NCBI RefSeq assembly: GCF_026008495.1
Contig: NZ_BQUN01000106.1
Span: 1-32,565, forward strand
Source of the DNA: Streptomyces sp. A012304
Lineage (GTDB): Bacteria > Actinomycetota > Actinomycetes > Streptomycetales > Streptomycetaceae
DNA: 32,565 bases
Direction: 5' to 3'
Shown here: piece by piece, positions 25,004-32,565 of the stretch
Numbering within the stretch: the stretch's first letter is position 1
How the letters are laid out: every line of letters begins with the position of its first letter
Made by a program: the position numbers and the translations under genes
Notes under the pieces: model-generated
Database searches by the model: none
Seen by the model: only the letters and a program-made list of their open reading frames with translations
What the model was told of the DNA's origin: nothing

Positions 25004-26071
25004 GTGAGAGTGAGAACAGAGAACGTCTTCCTGGCAGGGACCGGGGCGTACATTCCGCCCAGGGTGAGCGTGGCGGAGGCGGTCCGGCGCGGCTGGTACG
25101 ACCGGGAACGCATGGAGTCCTGCGGGTGGCGGAACATCGCCGTGGCCGACGGCACCTCCGCGCCGGACATGGCGGTGGCGGCCGTCCGGCAGGCGGTGGA
25201 CCGCTCGGGCCTCGGCCGGGACGACATCGACATCCTGGTGCACTCCTGCGCCTACCACCAGGGCCCCGACGGCTGGTCGGCGCCGCACTACATCCTGCGC
25301 TCCACGCTCGACACCCCGGTTCCGGCGCTGACGGTGGAGCAGGGCTGCAACGCGTTCCTCGCCGCCCTGGAGATGGCCACCCAGTACCTGCTGTGCGCGC
25401 CGTCGCGCACCGGGGCCGTGGTGAGCAGCGCGGACAACTTCGGCGCTCCCTCGGTCGACCGCTGGCACGCCCACCGGGACGCGGTGCTCGCCGACGCGGC
25501 CACCGCGGTCGTGCTGTCGAAGCGGTCCGGCTGGGCCGAACTGCGCTCCATAGACTCGGTGTCGCTGCCCCGGTTCGAGATCCTCAACCGCGGGCACGTC
25601 CCGATCTTCCCCCCGTCGGTCACCGCCGGCCGCATGCTCGACATGAACGAGCACCTGGAGGCGATGGTCGAGGAGCTGGGGCCGAGGGCGTCCGAGATCG
25701 GCCAGGAGTACGCCGCGAGCAGTGTGAAGCTGATCGAGCAGGTGACCGGCGAGGCCGGGATCACCGTGGCGGACCTGTCCAAGGTGCTGCACCTCGGGGC
25801 GGGCACGACGGACTTCCTGGACAGCCATCTGCGGCCGATGGGCCTGGACGCCTCGCTGGGCGCCGTGGACTTCTTCCGCGACGTGGGTCACGCGGGCGCC
25901 GCCGACGTCGGGCTCCAGCTCAACCACCTCGTGGAGGACGGGCAGGTGAGCCCCGGTGACCATCTGCTCATGCTGAGCGCCGGCCCCGGACTCATGGTGA
26001 CCGCGGCGGTCGTCACGGTGCGGGAGCTGCCCGCCTGGAGCACCGAGGGCGCCGAAGGGAGCGGGGCGTGA
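25004..26071 (+). CDS. KASIII-like ketosynthase / acyltransferase with Cys-His-His triad
   Basis: The 355-residue product has the thiolase fold of 3-oxoacyl-ACP synthase III: nucleophile C115 in VEQGCNAFLAALEMA, H263 in VLHLGAGTTDFLD, and the final motif VGHAGAADVGLQL, in which H296 stands where FabH has Asn (GNTSAAS). A changed third residue is common in KASIII relatives that transfer acyl groups without decarboxylative condensation (family knowledge). It is immediately upstream of the iterative PKS and overlaps its start by four bases. This pairing matches ChlB3 with ChlB1, PokM3 with PokM1, AviN with AviM and CalO4 with CalO5, in which the KASIII-like protein acts with an aryl-acid PKS, shown for ChlB3 to move the aryl group to another carrier. 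GTG at 25004 or GTG at 25010 may be the start; GAGGA at 24995-24999 suits the latter slightly better. Confidence 0.92.
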   Translation: MRVRTENVFLAGTGAYIPPRVSVAEAVRRGWYDRERMESCGWRNIAVADGTSAPDMAVAAVRQAVDRSGLGRDDIDILVHSCAYHQGPDGWSAPHYILRSTLDTPVPALTVEQGCNAFLAALEMATQYLLCAPSRTGAVVSSADNFGAPSVDRWHAHRDAVLADAATAVVLSKRSGWAELRSIDSVSLPRFEILNRGHVPIFPPSVTAGRMLDMNEHLEAMVEELGPRASEIGQEYAASSVKLIEQVTGEAGITVADLSKVLHLGAGTTDFLDSHLRPMGLDASLGAVDFFRDVGHAGAADVGLQLNHLVEDGQVSPGDHLLMLSAGPGLMVTAAVVTVRELPAWSTEGAEGSGA

Positions 26072-29000
26072 CGCGTTCGCAAGCCTCACCGGACGCGGCG
26101 GCCACGGCCGCCGACGGGCCCGGGGAGCCGATCGCCGTCGTGGGGCTGAGCTGCCGGTTCCCCGGTGGCGCCGACTCCCCCGACGCGTTCTGGGACCTCC
26201 TGGTCCAGGGCCGGGACGGCATCGGCGACGGAGCCGAGCGCTGGGCGCCGTACGCGCGCGGCCAGGACGACCACGCGGCCGTCGTACGGAACACCACCAG
26301 CCGTGGCGGCTTCCTCACCGACATCGCCGGGTTCGACGCCGAGTTCTTCGGCATCGCGCCGCGTGAGGCGGAGCTGATGGACCCCCAGCAGCGGCTGCTG
26401 CTGGAGCTGGCGTGGGAGGCGCTGGAGCACGCGGGGATCCCGCCCCTGAGTCTGGGCGGCGGCGACTGCGGTGTCTTCGTGGGCGTCGGCTCGGACGACT
26501 ACGGGCGGCGGCTGCTGGAGGACCTGGCGCGGATCGAGGCGTGGACCGGTATCGGCGCGGCCATGTGCGCCACCGCGAACCGCATCTCCCACAGCCTCGA
26601 CCTGCGCGGCCCCAGCCTCGCCGTGGACACCGCGTGCTCGGCCTCCCTGGTCGGGGTCCATCTGGCCTGCCGGAGCCTGCTGTCCGGGGAGTCCGACGTG
26701 GCCCTGGCGGCGGGCGTGAACCTCATGGTCGCGCCCGGTCTGTCGGTCACCCTGGACCGTGCCGGCGCCACCTCCCCGGACGGCCACAGCAAGCCCTTCG
26801 ACGCCTCGGCGGACGGCTACGGCCGGGGCGAGGGGGCGGGTGTCCTGGTCCTGAAACGCCTGGCGGACGCCGAGCGGGCGGGCGACCGGGTGCTGGCGGT
26901 GATCCGCGGCAGCGGGGTCAGCCAGGACGGGCGCACCGCCGGCATCATGGCGCCCAACGGCGAGGCGCAGGCGGACCTGTTGCGCAGGACGTACGCGCGG
27001 TGCGGCATCGCGCCGGACTCGGTCGACTACGTCGAGGCCCACGGCACCGGGACCGTCGCGGGCGACCCGCTGGAGGCCGGCGCGCTCGCCGCGGTCTTCG
27101 GCGCGGGCCGGCCCGCGGACAACCCCTGCCTGATCGGCTCGGTCAAGGGCAACATCGGGCATCTGGAAGCCGGTTCGGGGATCGCCGGGATGATCAAGAC
27201 GATCCTCGCGCTCGTGCACGAGGAGATCCCGCCGAGCGTGCACTTCTCCGCCCCCAACCCGCGTATACCGTGGGCGGATTCGGGGCTTCGGGTGACGCGG
27301 GAGCGCACCCCATGGCGCCGTGGCGGCCCGCCCCGGCGGGCGGGTGTCTCCAGCTTCGGCTACGGCGGCACCATCGCCCATGTCGTCCTGGAGGAGGCGC
27401 CGGCCCGGCCCGAGCCGTCCGCCGGGGCCGAGGAGGCCGCGGCGACACCCCGCTTGTTCCCGCTCTCCGGCCGGTCGGAGACGAGCGTCCGGGAGGACGC
27501 CGCCCGGCTCGCCGACTGGCTGGCCGGGCCCGGCACGGGCGTTCCGCTCGCCTCCCTGGCGCAGGACCTCGGGACACGGCGCAGCCACCTGGAGCGCCGG
27601 GCCGTCGTGGTCGCCGCCGACCACGGGGAGCTGGCGAGCGCGCTGCGCGGCTGCGCCGCGGGCGAGACGGCACCCGGCCTCGCCGAGGGCACGGTGGCGG
27701 ACGAGGGCGGGGACCGGGTGGTGTGGGTCTTCTCCGGGACCGGCGCCCAGTGGCCGGGCATGGGCCGTGAACTGCTGGCCACGGACGCCGTGTTCGCCGA
27801 GGTGATCGACCGGATCGGGCCGGTCTTCGCCGAGGAGTTCGGCACGACCGCCCGGCAGATGATCGAGGACGGGGACGTCACCCGTGTCGACGTCGCCCAG
27901 TCGATGATCTACGCGGTGCAGATGGGCCTCGCCGCGGTCTGGCGGTCGCTCGGGGTGCGGCCCGCCGCCGTCGTCGGCCACTCGATGGGGGAGATCGCGG
28001 CCGCCGCGACCGCCGGGATCCTGTCGCTGGAGGACGGCGCCCGGCTGGTGTGCCGGCGCAGCGTCCTGCTGCGGCGGGTGGCCGGCGCGGGCGGCATGCT
28101 GATGATCGGGCTGCCCGCCGAGGAGGCCGCCGCCCGGCTGGGCGGCACCGACGGCGTGGTGCCGGCGGTGTTCGCCTCGCCCACGACGACCGTGGTGGCC
28201 GGAGCGGTGGCCGAGATCGACGCCCTGGCCCGGGAACTGACGGCGGATGCGGCGCTGCTGGTGCGCCGGGTCGACAGCGACGTGGCCTTCCACAGCCCGC
28301 AGATGGAGCCCCTGATGAAGGAGCTCGCCGAGGCCGCGGCCGACCTCACCGTCCGCCCGCCCCGGATCCCCGTCTACAGCACCGCGCTGGAGGACCCGCG
28401 TGACGCGTCCCCCCGTGACGGCGCCTACTGGGCGACCAATCTGCGCAGCCCGGTACGGCTGTCGGGGGCCGTGGCGGCGGCGGCCGAGGACGGCTTCCGC
28501 ACCTTCCTGGAGGTGTCCGCCCATCCGGTGGTGCGGCACTCCGTCCAGGAGATCCTGGACGCGGTCGGGGCCGACCGGCACTGTGTCGTCGGCTCCCTGC
28601 GCCGTGACACCGGGGAGCGGCGCCAGCTGCTGGCGAACGCGGGGACGCTGTACTGCCAGGGGGTCGCCCTCGACTGGCCCTCGGACCCGGGGACGCCGCC
28701 CCTGTCGCTGCCGGTGCGCAGCTGGCGGCGGCAGCGGTACTGGCGCGACCTGCCGGTGCGCAGGACCGACCGCGGGCGCCACGACGTGACGAGCCGTACC
28801 GTGCTGGGTCCGCGCACCTCCCTGGCGGGGAGGACGCCGCTGGACCTGTGGCGCACCCGCGTCGACAGGGAGTCCCGGCCGTATCCGGGCAGCCACACCA
28901 TCCACGGCGTGGAGATCGTCCCGGCGGCCGTCGTCCTGCAGACGTTCCTGGCCGCGGCGGGGCGCGGGGCGTCGCCGTCCGGCCTGTCCGACGTGTCGTT

Positions 29001-31338
29001 CGACCTGCCGCTGACCCTGGCCACGGCCCGGGACGTGGACGTGGTCGCACAGGACGGTGTGGTCCGCCTGCTGTCCCGGACCGTCGGCCCGGACGCGCCG
29101 GACGCGCCCGACGCCGAGGCCGCGGAGGAGCAGCCGTGGCTGACCCATGCCGTCGCGTCCGTGTCCGACCGGAGCGCGCCGCCCGGCCTTCCGTCCGTCG
29201 GTACGGCGCCGGGCACGGTGCTCGCACCGGACCGGATCGTCGCCGACCTGGCCTCGGTCGGCGTGCCGAGCATGGCCTTCCCCTGGCGGGTGGACCGCCT
29301 GGAGCGGATCGAAGAGGGGCTGCGCGCGGACGTCGTGACGGACGCGGGCGAACCGGCGTCGACCTGGGCGCCGCTGTTCGACGCCGCGCTGTCCATGGCG
29401 GCCGTCGCCTTCCCCGGCCCCGCCGCCCTGCGGGTGGTGGCCGGCGTCGGCCGGGTGTGGACCACGGGCGAGCCCCCGGCCCGTGCCCGCGTCGAGGCGC
29501 TCGTCGACGGCCCGGCCACGGTGAGCGTGCGGATCGCGGCGGAGGACGGGCGGACCGCGGCCGTCCTCGCCGGGGTGCGGTACGCGGGCGCGGAGGACCG
29601 GACGGCCGCGGGCACGCCCGGGGAACTGCTGTTCCGCATGGACTGGAAGCCCCTCCCCGGCGACACCTCGCGTGTCCCGTCCCGGCCGTTGGTGCTGATC
29701 GGCGCGGACGGGGAGCTGACGGCGGCGCTGCGGGCCACGGCCGAGGACGGCGGCGTCCGCTGTCTGTGGGCGGAGGATCCGGACGGGCTCGACGGCCTGC
29801 GCGAGCAGTTGTCCGGGCCCGTGGACGTGGTGGTGCTGCCGCTGCCGGAGCGCGGGGAGCCCTCGGAGCAGGACATCGGGGAGCGTGCCGTGCGGGAGGC
29901 GTGGCGGCTGGCGTCGGCGGCGCGGCGGCTGAGCGCGTGGCCGCCCGGTACGGCGCGGCTCTGGTCGCTGACCTCGGGTGTGCGTGAGGCGGACCGGCTG
30001 GAGGCCGTGGCGCAGTCGGCCCGGTGGGGACTCGGCCGGGTCGTCGGGGGCGAGCACCCCGACCTGTGGGGCGGCACGCTCGACCTCGGCCTGCGGCCCA
30101 CGCGGGACGACCTGGTCACCGCGCTGGGCGTGATCGCCGCGAACCCGGGCGAGGACGTCGTCGCGGTCCGCGAGGGCGGGGCCTGGGCGAACCGGCTGGT
30201 GCGCTCCCCCGGCGCGGGCGGTGACCATGCCCCGCCGCGGTGCCGGCCGGACGGCACGTATCTCGTCACGGGCGGCCTGGGCAGCCTGGGCGGTGAGATC
30301 GCCCGCTGGCTGGTGGAGCGGGGAGCGCGTCGCCTCGTCCTGGCCGGGCGCGGGGGCCTTCCGCCCCGGTCGCGGTGGGACGCCGTCACCGACGAGGTCC
30401 AGGCGCGCCGCATCGAGACCGTCCGGGGGCTTGAGGCCCTCGGCGCGACGGTCCGGGTGCTGTCGCTGGACCTGTCCGACGCCGAGGCGGCGGCCGCCGC
30501 CCTCGACCCGGACGCTCTGGGCCTGCCGCCGATCCGTGGAGTGGTGCACGCCGCGGGTGTGCTCGCGGACCAGTTCGTCGACCGGCTCGACGCCGACGCC
30601 CTGGCGGCGGTGATGCGGCCGAAGGCCGGCGGCGCGCTGACCCTGCATCGGCTCTTCCCGCCGGGAACCCTGGACTTCCTGGTCCACTTCTCGTCCTGCG
30701 GGCAGTATCTGGGGCTCACCGGACAGGCCGCCTACGCCTCCGCCAACGCGTTCCTCGACGCCATGGCCGCCCACGACCACACCCTCGGTGCCGTCGGCAG
30801 CATGAGTCTGGCGTGGACCTCCTGGCGGGGCATGGGCATGGCGGCCAACGCGGCGGTCGACGCCGAGCTGCGGGCCCACGGGGTCGGGGACATCACGGCG
30901 CCGGAGGCCTTCGGTGCCTGGGAGCAGGCCGGCCGGGTCGGCGCCGCCTCGCTCGCGGTGCTGCGCACCGTGCCGCTGCCCTCCGGAGCGCGCCGCACCG
31001 GCCTGCTGCGCGACATCGCCGACGACGAACCGGCGGCTTCGGCGGCTCCTCAGGAGGGGACCCCGGATCTCTCGGAGCTGTCCGAGGAGGCGCTGCGCAC
31101 GCTGCTGCACGAACAGACGGTCTCCGTCATCGTGAGCGAGATGAAACTGGATCCGGCGGAGCTCGACCCGGACCGCTCGCTGCTGAAGACGGGCCTGGAC
31201 TCCGTGATGGCGATCGTCATCCGCCGCCGGCTGGAACGGCTGCTGGAGCGCAAGCTCCCGGCCAATCTGGTCTGGCACCAGCAGACGGTCTCGGCCATCG
31301 TGGACTACCTCGTCACCAGCACCCCCTCCCGGGAATGA
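26068..31338 (+). CDS. Iterative type I polyketide synthase, 6-methylsalicylate-synthase type (KS-AT-DH-KR-ACP)
   Basis: A single module of 1756 residues. KS (about 20-450): C190 in VDTACSAS, H325 in EAHGTGT, H365 in GNIGHLE. AT (about 560-880): S639 in GHSMGE, H742 in VAFHS, the malonyl-CoA-selecting form. DH or thioester-hydrolase-like domain (about 925-1200): H943-x3-G947-x4-P952 followed by AAVVLQTFLAAA, with D1105 in FDAALSM. KR (about 1395-1640): GGLGSLG at 1402-1408, S1543, Y1556 in YASANAF. ACP (about 1680-1750): S1712 in GLDSVMA. There is no ER and no thioesterase. Domain order, length and the VEIVPAAV phrase of the DH are those of bacterial aromatic iterative PKSs such as ChlB1 and NcsB. 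An intact KR points to a reduced aromatic acid such as 6-methylsalicylate or a naphthoate, not orsellinate. It is coupled to the KASIII-like gene (GTGA) and to the hydrolase gene (ATGA). Confidence 0.95.
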   Translation: MTRSQASPDAAATAADGPGEPIAVVGLSCRFPGGADSPDAFWDLLVQGRDGIGDGAERWAPYARGQDDHAAVVRNTTSRGGFLTDIAGFDAEFFGIAPREAELMDPQQRLLLELAWEALEHAGIPPLSLGGGDCGVFVGVGSDDYGRRLLEDLARIEAWTGIGAAMCATANRISHSLDLRGPSLAVDTACSASLVGVHLACRSLLSGESDVALAAGVNLMVAPGLSVTLDRAGATSPDGHSKPFDASADGYGRGEGAGVLVLKRLADAERAGDRVLAVIRGSGVSQDGRTAGIMAPNGEAQADLLRRTYARCGIAPDSVDYVEAHGTGTVAGDPLEAGALAAVFGAGRPADNPCLIGSVKGNIGHLEAGSGIAGMIKTILALVHEEIPPSVHFSAPNPRIPWADSGLRVTRERTPWRRGGPPRRAGVSSFGYGGTIAHVVLEEAPARPEPSAGAEEAAATPRLFPLSGRSETSVREDAARLADWLAGPGTGVPLASLAQDLGTRRSHLERRAVVVAADHGELASALRGCAAGETAPGLAEGTVADEGGDRVVWVFSGTGAQWPGMGRELLATDAVFAEVIDRIGPVFAEEFGTTARQMIEDGDVTRVDVAQSMIYAVQMGLAAVWRSLGVRPAAVVGHSMGEIAAAATAGILSLEDGARLVCRRSVLLRRVAGAGGMLMIGLPAEEAAARLGGTDGVVPAVFASPTTTVVAGAVAEIDALARELTADAALLVRRVDSDVAFHSPQMEPLMKELAEAAADLTVRPPRIPVYSTALEDPRDASPRDGAYWATNLRSPVRLSGAVAAAAEDGFRTFLEVSAHPVVRHSVQEILDAVGADRHCVVGSLRRDTGERRQLLANAGTLYCQGVALDWPSDPGTPPLSLPVRSWRRQRYWRDLPVRRTDRGRHDVTSRTVLGPRTSLAGRTPLDLWRTRVDRESRPYPGSHTIHGVEIVPAAVVLQTFLAAAGRGASPSGLSDVSFDLPLTLATARDVDVVAQDGVVRLLSRTVGPDAPDAPDAEAAEEQPWLTHAVASVSDRSAPPGLPSVGTAPGTVLAPDRIVADLASVGVPSMAFPWRVDRLERIEEGLRADVVTDAGEPASTWAPLFDAALSMAAVAFPGPAALRVVAGVGRVWTTGEPPARARVEALVDGPATVSVRIAAEDGRTAAVLAGVRYAGAEDRTAAGTPGELLFRMDWKPLPGDTSRVPSRPLVLIGADGELTAALRATAEDGGVRCLWAEDPDGLDGLREQLSGPVDVVVLPLPERGEPSEQDIGERAVREAWRLASAARRLSAWPPGTARLWSLTSGVREADRLEAVAQSARWGLGRVVGGEHPDLWGGTLDLGLRPTRDDLVTALGVIAANPGEDVVAVREGGAWANRLVRSPGAGGDHAPPRCRPDGTYLVTGGLGSLGGEIARWLVERGARRLVLAGRGGLPPRSRWDAVTDEVQARRIETVRGLEALGATVRVLSLDLSDAEAAAAALDPDALGLPPIRGVVHAAGVLADQFVDRLDADALAAVMRPKAGGALTLHRLFPPGTLDFLVHFSSCGQYLGLTGQAAYASANAFLDAMAAHDHTLGAVGSMSLAWTSWRGMGMAANAAVDAELRAHGVGDITAPEAFGAWEQAGRVGAASLAVLRTVPLPSGARRTGLLRDIADDEPAASAAPQEGTPDLSELSEEALRTLLHEQTVSVIVSEMKLDPAELDPDRSLLKTGLDSVMAIVIRRRLERLLERKLPANLVWHQQTVSAIVDYLVTSTPSRE

Positions 31339-32066
31339 CGGCGGGTACCGTGCCGTTGGCCTGCCGGATCACCGGTGATCCGGCAGGCAGGCCGACGGTT
31401 CTGCTGCACGCGCTGGGCAACACCGGGCGGAGCTGGGACCGGCTCGTGTCCGAGCTGCGGCCCCGGGGGCGCCGGCTGTTCGTGCCGGACCTGCGCGGAC
31501 ACGGGCGCAGCCCCAGGGCGGAGGCGTACACGTTCGAGCTGATGTATCGGGACGTGCTGTCCCTGCTGGACCGTCACCGCCTGGGCGGGGTCGACCTGGT
31601 GGGGCACTCCATGGGCGGTCATGTCGCCTGGCTCGTCGCCCAGCGCCATCCCGACCGGGTCGGCAGGCTGGTGATCGAGGACACCCCGCCGCCGCCCCGG
31701 GACGCGGCGGCGGAAGCGGAGCTGCGGGCGCGGTCACGGCGGCCCGACGACCGGGCCCGGATCATCTCCCTGTACCAGGAGTTCCGCGAGCTGCGCAGGG
31801 CGGGTGAGCTGGACGGCGCCGCCGTCCGCCCAGTGATCGACGGCCTGCGGAAGGCGGATCCCGGGTGGTGGCGGCGGCTCGGGGAGGTCACCGCGGAGAC
31901 GCTGGTGATCAGCGGCGGACTGTCCAGTCCGGTCCCCCGGTCCCTGCTGGCCGAGGTCGCCGGGGCGGTGCCCCGGGGGCGGCTGCTGGCCATCGACGCG
32001 GGCCACTACGTGCATCGCACCGCACCCGAGCGGTTCTGCGCCGAAGTGGCCCGTTTCCTCGACTGA
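31335..32066 (+). CDS. Alpha/beta hydrolase
   Basis: The 243-residue product has a compact alpha/beta-hydrolase fold: oxyanion region LLHALGNTGRSW near residue 25, PDLRGHGRS near 51, nucleophile S92 in VGHSMGGH, and base H224 in DAGHYVH. The position before the base that often carries the acid reads ISGGLSSPVP with no Asp, so the acid may come from another strand. Its start overlaps the PKS stop (ATGA). The PKS lacks a releasing domain, so this protein could act as a thioesterase or later esterase/lactonase in the pathway; a separate hydrolytic tailoring role is equally possible. Codons 9-18 contain a 30-base perfect palindrome. Confidence 0.9.
   Translation: MTAGTVPLACRITGDPAGRPTVLLHALGNTGRSWDRLVSELRPRGRRLFVPDLRGHGRSPRAEAYTFELMYRDVLSLLDRHRLGGVDLVGHSMGGHVAWLVAQRHPDRVGRLVIEDTPPPPRDAAAEAELRARSRRPDDRARIISLYQEFRELRRAGELDGAAVRPVIDGLRKADPGWWRRLGEVTAETLVISGGLSSPVPRSLLAEVAGAVPRGRLLAIDAGHYVHRTAPERFCAEVARFLD
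31359..31388 (+). repeat. Perfect 30-bp palindrome within the start of the hydrolase gene
   Basis: GCCTGCCGGATCACC at 31359-31373 is followed directly by its exact reverse complement at 31374-31388. In RNA it would fold into a stem of about 13 bp with a CCGG loop, 21 bases downstream of the PKS stop codon. It could act as an mRNA hairpin, an attenuator or a protein-binding site, or be a by-product of codon choice. Confidence 0.6.
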
Positions 32067-32082
32067 TCCCCGCCCGGGGCGG

Positions 32083-32565
32083 TCAGGGAAGCCGGGCTCG
32101 ACGGTACGCCGACTCCACCACGAGCTGGACGTCCAGGGCGTCCTGGGCGCTGACCTTGCCGTGCGGGGTGGCGACGCCCGTCACCGTGTCGAAGTACGCC
32201 GAGATCGCGGCGAGTTCCGGTCCGCGCTCGGTCGCCTCGACCGTGCCGTCCGCCCGGCGCAGCTCGCCCCGGCGCAGGTCCAGCACATGGTCGCCGTCCT
32301 CGGTGGTGACGGTGACCGACGTCTCCAGCCTGCGCGCGGCCCGGTCGATGCTCAGCGTCGCCGGCACGCCCTGGAACGTCATCTCCAGCCGGACCCGCTC
32401 CTCGACGTCCGGCGCGTCCACCTCGCACGCCTCGACCTGCGGCGGGCCGAAGACCGTCATGAGCAGGTCGATGGCGTGCGGGCCCAGGTCCAGCAGCGCG
32501 CCGCCGCCGGCCTGGGCCGCGTCGCCGTACCAGGGTGTGCGGGCCCGCCCCACCCCGGTGCCCGG
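32083..32565 (-). CDS. C-terminal part of a Gfo/Idh/MocA-family oxidoreductase (runs off right edge)
   Basis: The minus-strand frame enters at the right edge without a start and runs about 160 residues to the stop at 32083. The motif AGGGALLDLGPHAIDLLMTV, near the beginning, is the signature of the C-terminal domain of Gfo/Idh/MocA dehydrogenases, where D and H lie near the substrate. The rest (VEACEVDAPDVEERVRLEMT, FDTVTGVATPHGKVSAQDAL, LVVESAYRRARLP) fits the usual end. The NAD(P)-binding half is outside. Such enzymes oxidise or reduce sugars, inositols and related compounds. It converges on the PKS operon with a 16-base gap, so its membership in the cluster is uncertain. Confidence 0.88.
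   Translation of the reverse strand, partial: PGTGVGRARTPWYGDAAQAGGGALLDLGPHAIDLLMTVFGPPQVEACEVDAPDVEERVRLEMTFQGVPATLSIDRAARRLETSVTVTTEDGDHVLDLRRGELRRADGTVEATERGPELAAISAYFDTVTGVATPHGKVSAQDALDVQLVVESAYRRARLP

Noticed and set aside
32068..32079. CCCCGCCCGGGG hairpin between the hydrolase and oxidoreductase genes
   Set aside because: The loop would be only two bases and the stem short; too weak to call a terminator.

Overview
The window reads as chromosomal DNA of a Streptomyces or close relative. Base composition is very GC-rich throughout, third codon positions are nearly all G or C, GTG starts and 4-base stop/start overlaps are frequent, and only one securely in-frame TTA codon was found. 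Twenty-one protein genes are supported, two of them cut by the window edges, plus two degraded gene remnants, several strong hairpin terminators and a well-defined operator/promoter.

Left part (1-6830): secreted proteins. The N-terminus of a large exported RHS/polymorphic-toxin-like protein runs off the left edge on the minus strand. It diverges from a secreted beta-propeller lectin-like protein (1231-3198). A secreted sialidase with three tandem LamG-type domains follows (about 3315-6743), ending in a strong hairpin. Between 6868 and 7118 lie decayed pieces of an aldo/keto reductase and probably of an nSTAND/WD40-type protein.

Centre (7100-18410): a plant-polysaccharide utilisation locus. 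It holds a LacI-family regulator with three tandem palindromic operator-like sites over its own promoter, a sugar ABC importer (lipoprotein plus two permeases, no ATPase), an intracellular GH42 beta-galactosidase and a secreted sialidase-fold hydrolase with a C-terminal ricin-type domain. A 17-bp-stem terminator separates these from a convergent double-VOC protein and a secreted PL1 pectate lyase with its own promoter. The combined activities suggest pectin side-chain (galactan, arabinan or arabinogalactan) use.

Right part (18616-32565): an inositol-monophosphatase-like gene is translationally coupled to an RsgA GTPase. Then comes a compact biosynthetic cluster. An SDR and a histidine phosphatase are on the minus strand. 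Divergent from them is a tightly coupled five-gene operon: GSA-type aminotransferase, acyl/aryl-adenylating ligase, KASIII-like enzyme, a 1756-residue iterative type I PKS (KS-AT-DH-KR-ACP, 6-methylsalicylate-synthase type) and an alpha/beta hydrolase. A partial Gfo/Idh/MocA oxidoreductase converges from the right edge. The PKS/KASIII/ligase set resembles the aryl-acid modules of chlorothricin and polyketomycin type pathways. The coupled aminotransferase and hydrolase, and the cluster as a whole, are the best candidate for something undescribed. The first gene of the operon carries the TTA codon, so the operon may be bldA-gated.
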